Assembly: GCA_002839445.1 (NCBI GenBank)
Contig: PGYB01000003.1
Location: forward strand, 248,001 to 312,000
Origin: Candidatus Riflebacteria bacterium HGW-Riflebacteria-1
GTDB lineage: Bacteria; Muiribacteriota; Ozemobacteria; Ozemobacterales; Ozemobacteraceae
Length of the DNA stretch: 64,000 nt
Direction: 5' to 3'
Part shown: positions 45,219-52,085 of the stretch, in pieces
Numbering within the stretch: the first letter of the stretch is position 1
Layout of the letters: each line of letters starts with the position of its first letter
Notes under the pieces: generated by a model
Database searches by the model: none
What the model saw: only the letters and a program-made list of their open reading frames with translations
What the model was told of the DNA's origin: nothing
Program-made: the position numbers and the translations under genes

Positions 45219-45247
45219 AGTATACCACATTTCACGCCTGCGGGCAA
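45219..45247 (-). promoter_or_regulatory. Promoter of rpsO-pnp
   Basis: On the minus strand: TTGCCC (45247-45242), 17-base spacer, TATACT (45224-45219) with TGG before it, giving an extended -10. Confidence 0.7.
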
Positions 45248-45267
45248 AGAAATTATGTGCCTCGATG

Positions 45268-45296
45268 TTGACAAAAATGGTATGCTGCGCTATTGT
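45268..45296 (+). promoter_or_regulatory. Promoter of the RNA methyltransferase gene
   Basis: TTGACA (45268-45273), 17-base spacer, TATTGT (45291-45296). About 95 bases before the ATG at 45399, divergent from the rpsO promoter. Confidence 0.65.
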
Positions 45297-45398
45297 GAGG
45301 CGGGAAAACGGAATTGTGCCGTTTTTCTTCATATCGGGCGCACATGCCCGCGCCGATTGGCTGCCGAGCAGCCCAACAACAAGCTTTAAGGATTATAA

Positions 45399-46679
45399 AT
45401 GCAAACTGTTTCTATCGAAAAAATGACCTATGGCATAGATTCTCTCGCGCACGCCGACGACGGCAAAGTAGTATTCATCCCCTACGGCGCACCTGGAGAC
45501 AAGGTCAAAATCAACATCAGCGAAGACAAAAGCGACTACCTGCGCGGCGATATCGTCGATCTGATCGAGCAGTCACCTGACCGGCGCAACTCGCCATGCC
45601 CGAACTTTCCAGAATGTGGCGGCTGTCACTGGCTGCACATGAAAAACGAAGCGCAGCGCCGTGAAAAGGAAGACGTTCTCGATTTCATTCTCAAGCCTCT
45701 GGCACCAGGGCGCATTTACCCGATGGAACCGCTGCCCGAACGCGGCTATCGAAACAAAATGGAACTTAAAGTCGCGATTGAAGGCGAAAAGGTAATTCTC
45801 GGCAACTATAAATATCGCTCGCACGAAGTGGTTGCGCTGCGCGGCTGCATTGTCCAGTGCCCAGCCAACCTGGAAGTGTACGAGCAACTCGACACACACA
45901 TGAACAATCCTATGCAGCGTGCACTTGCCGAAAACACCAAAGGCATTGTGGTCAGAACCCTTGACCCACAGCAGCACTGCGCGTTCTATCTGAACGCGGC
46001 GCCAAGCCAGGATATGCTGGTTTCGATGCAGACTTTCTTTGATCAGACTGAAACCCTCAGCCGCCTTGAAGCGCATTCAGACATGGGTAACCACCTGACT
46101 CTGGTTCGCGAAAAGGGCATGTTCAATTTTATGAAGCGCAACTGGCGCATCTCGATAAACTCCTTCTTTCAGAACAATCTCGAAGGTGCCGAGGCGATAC
46201 TGCACACGTTGATTTCGCTCTATCAGGCTTATCAGCACAAAGGCAAGCTGATCGACCTCTACTGTGGTTGCGGTACCCAGACGTTTCTGCTCGAAGCGAT
46301 GTTCGAAGAAGTCTATGGCGTCGAAAGCAACATATCGTCTTACCAGGATGCTCTGGCCTTTCAGAAAACCCGCCCCAGTTCACGCGCCAAGTTCATCTGC
46401 AAAAAAGCCGAAACCATATTCAACACGCCGATGACCAAAGGCGTCATTGCCGCGCTGCACCTGAATCCGCCGCGCACCGGCATTTCGCAGCGAGTGTTGC
46501 GCGGACTCTCTGGTATCAAGCCCAGAATTATCACTTACCTTTCCTGCAATCCGATGACCTTCAGACGTGATGCCAAGGCAATTCGCCAGATGGGATACAA
46601 ACTCGAAAACGTCTATTCATTCGATCTTTTTCCCGGCACATTTCACATGGAAACGCTGAGTCTTTTCATTAGAGGTTAA
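45399..46679 (+). CDS. TrmA/RlmD-family RNA (uracil-5-)methyltransferase
   Basis: A SAM-dependent m5U methyltransferase of rRNA or tRNA. 426 residues: a TRAM domain (about 1-60), Fe-S cysteines in CPNFPECGGCHWLHM with a further Cys in CIVQC, a Rossmann fold with LIDLYCGCGTQTFLLEAMF, and the nucleophile Cys in YLSCNPMTF; HMETLSLF holds the conserved Glu. The DPPR motif reads NPPRTG, an unusual change. AAGGATTATAA lies before the ATG. RNA target (m5U747, m5U1939 or tRNA m5U54) cannot be told. Confidence 0.9.
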   Translation: MQTVSIEKMTYGIDSLAHADDGKVVFIPYGAPGDKVKINISEDKSDYLRGDIVDLIEQSPDRRNSPCPNFPECGGCHWLHMKNEAQRREKEDVLDFILKPLAPGRIYPMEPLPERGYRNKMELKVAIEGEKVILGNYKYRSHEVVALRGCIVQCPANLEVYEQLDTHMNNPMQRALAENTKGIVVRTLDPQQHCAFYLNAAPSQDMLVSMQTFFDQTETLSRLEAHSDMGNHLTLVREKGMFNFMKRNWRISINSFFQNNLEGAEAILHTLISLYQAYQHKGKLIDLYCGCGTQTFLLEAMFEEVYGVESNISSYQDALAFQKTRPSSRAKFICKKAETIFNTPMTKGVIAALHLNPPRTGISQRVLRGLSGIKPRIITYLSCNPMTFRRDAKAIRQMGYKLENVYSFDLFPGTFHMETLSLFIRG

Positions 46680-46688
46680 TAAACACAA

Positions 46689-48179
46689 GTGCTGCAACCC
46701 CTGTCTGAACAGCAGAGCCTCAATCGAATACTGATTATTGAAGATGAACCCGATATCAGCGATTTTCTCTTTGAAACCCTCACGCTGGCCGGCTATGAAG
46801 TAAGTCAGGCCTATGACGGCGTCGAAGGCCTGGATAAAATTGCCGAGTTCAAGCCAAACATGGTTTTGCTCGACATCATGATGCCCCGAATGAACGGGCT
46901 CGACGTCTGTCGCCACATACGAAGCACTGAAAGCATGCGGTCAATCCGCGTCATCTTTATTTCGGCCAAGGGTTCACTCGAAGAAAAACTCGAAGGCTTT
47001 CAGGCTGGCGCCAGCGACTTTATCGTTAAACCGTTTTCAAGCAGCGAACTGCTGGCACGTATTGAGGCGCATTTGCGCATCGACACCCTCGCGCGCGACC
47101 TCGAACTTTCGGAAACCCGCTATCGTCAACTTATTGAGCATTCTCCCGACGGGATTCTGCTGTTTTCTGATGAAAAAAAGCTGTTATTCGCCAATTCGCG
47201 ATTCAAGTCGATGATCAACATCAAAAGCGAAAGCCTTGAAACCGGCGCCAGCATTAAAGAACTCTGCGAAATCTCGCCCCTGTTCAAAGAGGTCAGCAGC
47301 CTGATAAGAAAAGTCCAGGATACCCGCCTGATAGTTACCCGCACGGTTGCCACCAACTTTCAGCGTCACCAGCCTTCGGTTCTGGAAATTCGTGGAATTC
47401 CTTCTGAACTGCCAGGTTCGCGAGTATCGATGGTGCAGGTAGTTCTGCGCGATGTTACCGAAAAACACAACATGGATAGACTTCTCGCGCGCACCGAAAA
47501 AATCAATTCACTCGGCATTCTGACCGCCGGCATCGCGCACGAAATCAACAACCCGCTCACCGGTATTTCCAACGCGATTCAGATGCTGCAGCGCGACTCG
47601 ATAAATCCGCAGAAACGCCAGGAAATGCTCGACCTTATACTCGCCAACATCAGCCGTATTACCCGAATTATCGACGATCTGCGGGTCTTTTCGCGACAGG
47701 AACGCCTTGATTCAGACACATTTGATCTGATACCGGTCATCGAAGAAACCCTTAAACTGCTGCGTTACCAGCACGAAAACAATCGCGTCGAAATGCAACT
47801 GCAACATGACGGGCGCAGATACCGGATCGAGGGCAGCAAAAGCCAGTTTCAGCAACTCATGGTCAACCTGCTGCTCAACGCCTCGCAGTCTATTGACGGC
47901 AAAGATGGCCTGGTAAAGGTTGAAGTCGCGCAGGCCAGCCTGCCGGTGCCTTCTGCCCAGATTAAAATCACTGACAACGGTTGCGGAATTCCCGAAGAAC
48001 AGCTTGAGCAGATCTTCGACCCTTTTTTCACAACCAAGCGCGACTGGCACGGCACCGGGCTCGGCCTCGCGGTATCACACCGCATTATTCAACTGCTCAA
48101 GGGCACCATTGCGGTCGCCAGCAAAACCGGCCAGGGCACGACCTTTACTCTGACTCTGCCGCTGCTTCCTGAAGCTTGA
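46689..48179 (+). CDS. Hybrid sensor histidine kinase with N-terminal receiver
   Basis: 496 residues from a GTG start, all cytosolic by appearance. Order: receiver (about 10-130; phospho-acceptor D62 in [12 protein letters not shown]), PAS (about 140-260), HisKA with H284 in [13 protein letters not shown], and HATPase with [19 protein letters not shown] and [13 protein letters not shown]. The receiver-first order suggests a phosphorelay in which another kinase acts upstream. There is no partner response regulator next to it. The target is unknown. Confidence 0.9.
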   Translation: MLQPLSEQQSLNRILIIEDEPDISDFLFETLTLAGYEVSQAYDGVEGLDKIAEFKPNMVLLDIMMPRMNGLDVCRHIRSTESMRSIRVIFISAKGSLEEKLEGFQAGASDFIVKPFSSSELLARIEAHLRIDTLARDLELSETRYRQLIEHSPDGILLFSDEKKLLFANSRFKSMINIKSESLETGASIKELCEISPLFKEVSSLIRKVQDTRLIVTRTVATNFQRHQPSVLEIRGIPSELPGSRVSMVQVVLRDVTEKHNMDRLLARTEKINSLGILTAGIAHEINNPLTGISNAIQMLQRDSINPQKRQEMLDLILANISRITRIIDDLRVFSRQERLDSDTFDLIPVIEETLKLLRYQHENNRVEMQLQHDGRRYRIEGSKSQFQQLMVNLLLNASQSIDGKDGLVKVEVAQASLPVPSAQIKITDNGCGIPEEQLEQIFDPFFTTKRDWHGTGLGLAVSHRIIQLLKGTIAVASKTGQGTTFTLTLPLLPEA

Positions 48180-49656
48180 AGCGCTCGCCGGCGAACTTGC
48201 CGATTTCAGCCGCGAAATCCTGCCACTGCGGCTGTTTTTTGAGCAGGCGCTGACCAGTCAGCCCCATTTTGCGTGCCTTGTTGCATTGAACAAAAGCCTG
48301 CCGCATTGCTGCAGCCAGACCAGCCGGCTTAAGCCGCCGCACGTTGACTGCCGGCGCACTGACATGCAGCTCGCCAGCATTGAACCTGGCAGGCTCGGTC
48401 TCTACGAGAAAAGCACATTCAGACGTAATGCCGAGCTGGTCAGCGAGATAATCAGGTGCCACCACCGGCAACGCACAAGCCATGGCCTCTTTCACGCTCA
48501 GCCCGCTGTTAAACGACAAACCAGCCGCAACAAACAGATCCGCAGAAGCCAGCAGACCCGAGAATTCTCGATCATTCAAGGTTTCTTCGATCACGGTAAC
48601 CCTGGCAAAAAACTGGTTGAGCGCGCCAAGCTTCTTGCGCAGATCGCTAACTTCATATTCATAATTTTTCTTGATTTTGGGCAGATGTGTCAGCTTGATC
48701 ACCAGCTCTACCTTCTCGGCAGGCTTGAATTCCTTAATATAGGCGTGCAGAGCGTCTTCGATTCCCTTGCGTTTCAGCGGACAGCCAGAAACCATGATAC
48801 GAAATACGCCTTTATCTTTTTCATATCTCTTTGGACAAGGCACTCTGGGATGAAAATTCTTGAGATTAACCGGCAGCGGGAAAACGCCAACGCTGTCGCT
48901 CTTAAGACCTGCCTTGAGACAAATATCTGCATGCTGCTGCGAGGGCACCCACAGCCGGGTCAGATGCTTCAAGCGCTTTAAAACCTTTACATCGGTAGAA
49001 TTCGCGTCAAACTCGGTGATTGCCCAGTATTCGCCCTGCTCGATCTGTTCTGGCAAGGCGAATGCCGGCATGATCCACAGTCGATAACGGCCTGATTCCG
49101 GACGCGCCAGCACCTTTTCAACAAATGGCGATATGACAAAGTTCTTCTGATGAAGATAAGAAACGCGCTCACTCGCGGCTACAGCCATCTCACTGCTGCG
49201 CGCTGCCGCCAAAACTTCGCTACCCACGCGACCTGAAAAAGATGGCGAGTGAAAACCAGCTACCAGACATATTCTTGGTCGAGTTGAGCGAAACGGCTTT
49301 TCTTCGGCCGCCTCTGCCGCATCAGCGTTGTTGTCAGCTGCTGTCAGAGATTTCAAAGGTTTTTCCAGCTCTACTGGCTTTTTTGACTTTCCTGGCCTCT
49401 CTGACCGTTCTGGCCGTTCTGGCCGTTCTGGCCGTTCTGGCCGTTCTGACCGTTCTGGCCGTTCTGGCCGATCACGTCGCTCCGGCTTCTCAGAGCTAAC
49501 CGATTTGAAAGGTTTTTCAGGCGAAAAAGGCCGCGCGCGCGAAAACGGTTTTGTGTTCGATGCTGGTGCGGCAGGTTTTTCAGTGCCGGCACGCTGCGAA
49601 GAGCGCACATGTTTTACCTTTACAGGAGGCCGCGCGGACGTGTCTGTTTTTTTCAT
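48145..49656 (-). CDS. GT-B glycosyltransferase with low-complexity N-terminus
   Basis: 503 residues from the ATG at 49656, which forms an ATGA overlap with the stop of the PHP gene. The first ~130 residues are disordered and basic, and include a P-E-R/S-E-R tandem tract (49405-49467) made of seven 9-bp units. The rest is a GT4-type glycosyltransferase: ICLVAGFHSPSFSGRVG, RIMVSGCPLKRKGIEDALHA, and the donor-binding ASADLFVAAGLSFNSGLSVK with EAMACALPVV. It overlaps the 3' end of the sensor-kinase gene by 35 bases on the opposite strand. Substrate unknown. Confidence 0.82.
   Translation of the reverse strand: MKKTDTSARPPVKVKHVRSSQRAGTEKPAAPASNTKPFSRARPFSPEKPFKSVSSEKPERRDRPERPERSERPERPERPERPERSERPGKSKKPVELEKPLKSLTAADNNADAAEAAEEKPFRSTRPRICLVAGFHSPSFSGRVGSEVLAAARSSEMAVAASERVSYLHQKNFVISPFVEKVLARPESGRYRLWIMPAFALPEQIEQGEYWAITEFDANSTDVKVLKRLKHLTRLWVPSQQHADICLKAGLKSDSVGVFPLPVNLKNFHPRVPCPKRYEKDKGVFRIMVSGCPLKRKGIEDALHAYIKEFKPAEKVELVIKLTHLPKIKKNYEYEVSDLRKKLGALNQFFARVTVIEETLNDREFSGLLASADLFVAAGLSFNSGLSVKEAMACALPVVAPDYLADQLGITSECAFLVETEPARFNAGELHVSAPAVNVRRLKPAGLAAAMRQAFVQCNKARKMGLTGQRLLKKQPQWQDFAAEIGKFAGERFKLQEAAAESE
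49405..49467 (-). repeat. 9-bp tandem repeat (7 units) inside the glycosyltransferase gene
   Basis: Seven consecutive CCGTTCTGG/CCGTTCTGA units on the plus strand, encoding Pro/Ser-Glu-Arg triplets on the minus strand. The 9-bp unit keeps the frame, so slippage would change only protein length. Confidence 0.9.
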
Positions 49657-50519
49657 GCGATGTTTATTCCTTTTTCGGCGCATTTGCTGACGAGATCGTA
49701 ATAGAGTTCCTGGGTAAGGCCATAGTTGCCAAGCCGGTTGGCGTGCTTGCCGTACTCACCATGGTAGTCGCTGCCGCCGGTCGAAACAAGGTTGTATTGT
49801 CCCGCCAGTTCGGCAAAGCGCTTGACATCGCCAGGTGAGTGCTCAGAATAATAGGTTTCGATGCCATCCCAGGCCAGACTTGAGATACATTTCCAGACTT
49901 CAGACCAGTCTGAAGTCAGCCCGGGGTGTGCAACAACCGCGATCCCACCGGCGGCATGAATCGCGTTGATGCCGACTTCGGGCAGAACATGATCTTTCGC
50001 CACGTAGCCGGGCTTGCCGCGCGAAAGATAGCGCTCGAAAGCACTCTGAAAATCTTTAACATAACCACGTTCCTGCAGGTAACGGGCGATATGCGGGCGG
50101 CCGAGAACCTTCTCAGGTGAATGCTCAAAACGTTGCTGCAGCTCAGCTACGTCAAGACCGGTTACGGCGAGTTGCTTGACCATCTTGAGGGCTCGATGAT
50201 ACCGCAGCTCACGCTGTTCATTCAGCAACTGCTGCAGTTCTGGCGCATTTTCGTCAATGTAAAGGCCAAGAACGTGCACTGACGTGTCGCGCCCTTTCCA
50301 GCCGCAGGACAATTCAATGCCTGAAACCAGCCGCACGCCAGTTCTTTCGGCAGCCGCACGCGCGTCTGCCAGACCGGCAACGGTGTCATGATCAGTAATT
50401 CCGACAACCGCCAGCCCCCTTTCACTGGCGCTCTCCATCAGCTGGGCAGGGGTCAGCAGTCCATCGGAAGCGGTGCTGTGTGTGTGCAGATCGGCAAATA
50501 TATTTTGCTGCTTTTTCAA
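49653..50519 (-). CDS. PHP-domain phosphoesterase
   Basis: 288 residues from a TTG start at 50519, chosen for AAAGGAAC upstream. Family marks: FADLHTHSTASDG, VVGITDHDTVAGL, SGIELSCGW, GGIAVVAHPGL and GGSDYHGEYG, which hold the trinuclear metal ligands. Similar to RNase AM (YciV) and to 3',5'-nucleoside bisphosphate phosphatases. Its stop overlaps the start of the glycosyltransferase gene. Confidence 0.88.
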   Translation of the reverse strand: MKKQQNIFADLHTHSTASDGLLTPAQLMESASERGLAVVGITDHDTVAGLADARAAAERTGVRLVSGIELSCGWKGRDTSVHVLGLYIDENAPELQQLLNEQRELRYHRALKMVKQLAVTGLDVAELQQRFEHSPEKVLGRPHIARYLQERGYVKDFQSAFERYLSRGKPGYVAKDHVLPEVGINAIHAAGGIAVVAHPGLTSDWSEVWKCISSLAWDGIETYYSEHSPGDVKRFAELAGQYNLVSTGGSDYHGEYGKHANRLGNYGLTQELYYDLVSKCAEKGINIA

Positions 50520-50673
50520 TGTTTGTTCCTTTCGAGGCTGCAACTGTAATATGGCTTAGATCTTACTGCATAAAGAGCAAAACTTCCAGTGCTTTAAGCC
50601 GACGCTTATGGGCAGCCAGATTGCGTGGCATGGCAACCGGCAGATGATCTTGACAGAATAGCGATTTAGCAGT

Positions 50674-50703
50674 TTGACAAGCCTGGCTGCAAAGCAATAT
50701 AAT
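50674..50703 (+). promoter_or_regulatory. Consensus sigma-70 promoter
   Basis: TTGACA (50674-50679), 18-base spacer, TATAAT (50698-50703). Near-perfect; about 28 bases before the ATG at 50732. Confidence 0.85.
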
Positions 50704-50731
50704 TGCCCTACCCTTTACGGGGAGGTAAAAA

Positions 50732-51514
50732 ATGAGAAACAGAATTTTAGCCATCATTCTCGGGTTGGTCATGGCAGGCGCGTTATCAGCCGAGGCGCAG
50801 CAGCGCAACATGCTTCCGAGATTTCCAGAACTTATCATCGAAAAAGGCCTTTCTGAAAACTTCGAGGTGACTGAGTGCGCGGCCAAAGTCAAGATTTCAG
50901 CCAATGACGCTGACGCTTCGCTCAAGGTGCAGATGAAAAACGTTTCTGACAAGCCGATCAGCAGCTCGGTAAAGTTCAGAGTGCTCTATCCGACCAGCGA
51001 AAGTCAGGTGCGAATAAGCGTTGACGGCAAAGCAAAGCGCTTTGACCGCGCCAACCCCCGCCATGCCTTCGAATTGCAGCCCGGTGCCACCATAAGTTTT
51101 GACATAAACGCCAGAACTTCGGTTAACTACAGTGTTGACAGCGTCAGAAAAGCCCTTCGCGACCAGGAAGACGAGGACGGCAAGCGCAAAAAAGGCTTTC
51201 TGATGGAAGACTTTACCAAACTGTTCGAGCGCGAAAAGTTTGGCAGACGCTTTATGGTTGGCTCTCTCGTGTCAAAATGGGGCCTTTTTCCGGTTGATTT
51301 CAGCAAAGCCAGCATCGAAGTCAGCGTACCGACTGAATTTGTTATGGTCACCGCTAATGCCGAAATCTGGCAGCAGAGTCAGAGCGGCAATTCAAAGGTG
51401 TTCAAATCAGATGCCCGCGAGAACTTCTCGGCCGCCGTGTTTCTGCCCGAAGGCGACCGCGAAGACTTTATCGCAACCCAGAAAGTGTTGTCATCAGAAA
51501 ACTTCATGCACTGA
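50732..51514 (+). CDS. Secreted protein of unknown function
   Basis: 260 residues with a signal peptide (RILAIILGLVMAGALSAEAQ). The rest is a beta-rich domain (VTECAAKVKISANDADASLK ... ISSSVKFRVLYPTSESQVRI), then a charged helical part (RKALRDQEDEDGKRKKGF) and a second beta region. I do not recognise the family. GGGGAGG lies before the ATG. It is a single-gene unit with a strong promoter and terminator. Confidence 0.75.
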   Translation: MRNRILAIILGLVMAGALSAEAQQRNMLPRFPELIIEKGLSENFEVTECAAKVKISANDADASLKVQMKNVSDKPISSSVKFRVLYPTSESQVRISVDGKAKRFDRANPRHAFELQPGATISFDINARTSVNYSVDSVRKALRDQEDEDGKRKKGFLMEDFTKLFEREKFGRRFMVGSLVSKWGLFPVDFSKASIEVSVPTEFVMVTANAEIWQQSQSGNSKVFKSDARENFSAAVFLPEGDREDFIATQKVLSSENFMH

Positions 51515-51601
51515 CGGCATAATCATTGCCACCCGGCCGTCTCACCTTCAGGCCGGCAATAAAACGGCGATTACCGACAATTGCATAAATAAAACAGCAA
51601 T

Positions 51602-51635
51602 AAAAAAAGCCCCGTAATCGGGGCTTTTTTGTTTT
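51602..51635. terminator. Bidirectional rho-independent terminator
   Basis: AAAAAAGCCCCG-TAAT-CGGGGCTTTTTT, with A-tract and T-tract. Lies between the convergent secreted protein (50732) and small peptide (51645) genes. Confidence 0.9.
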
Positions 51636-51644
51636 GTTTATTAA

Positions 51645-51869
51645 TCAGATCTGGCAGGAATCGCCATCGCAGTCGCCATGACCATCGCCGTCGCCCTGAT
51701 CATCATTGGGGTCGCCTTCGTGATCGTGACCGCAACCGTCATCACCGCAACCGCCGTCGTCATTGCCATCGCCATGACCGCCGCAACCGTCTGGTCCACA
51801 GGCCATAACCGGGCTGGCTACAAATCCTACCATCAAAAACACCACGAGAAGACTGATAAAAAGCTTCAT
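51645..51869 (-). CDS. Small secreted Gly/Asp/Cys/His-rich peptide
   Basis: 74 residues. A signal peptide (MKLFISLLVVFLMVGFVASP) is followed by V-M-A-C, so a lipid anchor is possible. The mature ~50 residues are almost only Gly, Asp, Cys, His and Glu, with six cysteines in pairs (C-x4-C, C-x3-C pattern) and many Asp-Gly pairs, suggesting metal binding. GGAGG stands before the ATG and a good promoter precedes it, so it is a real, expressed-looking gene. I know no family for it. Confidence 0.8.
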   Translation of the reverse strand: MKLFISLLVVFLMVGFVASPVMACGPDGCGGHGDGNDDGGCGDDGCGHDHEGDPNDDQGDGDGHGDCDGDSCQI

Positions 51870-51923
51870 ACTCCATCCTCCTGTACTTATAAACTTATTA
51901 GTTCATCGAAACTCATATTAGAT

Positions 51924-51952
51924 ATACTAACAGTATCAATATGTTCGGTCAA
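51924..51952 (-). promoter_or_regulatory. Promoter of the small cysteine-rich peptide
   Basis: On the minus strand: TTGACC (51952-51947), 17-base spacer, TAGTAT (51929-51924). Leader about 48 bases, ending in ACAGGAGG. Confidence 0.7.
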
Positions 51953-51977
51953 GAGACGTTTTTTAAAAAAGCAGTTT

Positions 51978-52006
51978 TTGACATGTCTGCTATGGGGTGT
52001 TATAAT
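51978..52006 (+). promoter_or_regulatory. Perfect consensus sigma-70 promoter
   Basis: TTGACA (51978-51983), exactly 17-base spacer, TATAAT (52001-52006). Drives the giant parvulin gene; leader about 70 bases. Confidence 0.9.
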
Positions 52007-52085
52007 CCACAGTCCCAAAGTGCCCCAGAATATTTTAAGGGTACGCGGGATTTCATCAAGACAAGATTGACGAGGTAATAAGCGA

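Noticed and set aside
49405..49467. Tandem repeat considered as a CRISPR array
   Set aside because: Units are 9 bp with no spacers and lie inside a coding frame.
50650..50655. A second TTGACA near 50650
   Set aside because: No -10 hexamer at the right distance; the pair at 50674/50698 is better.
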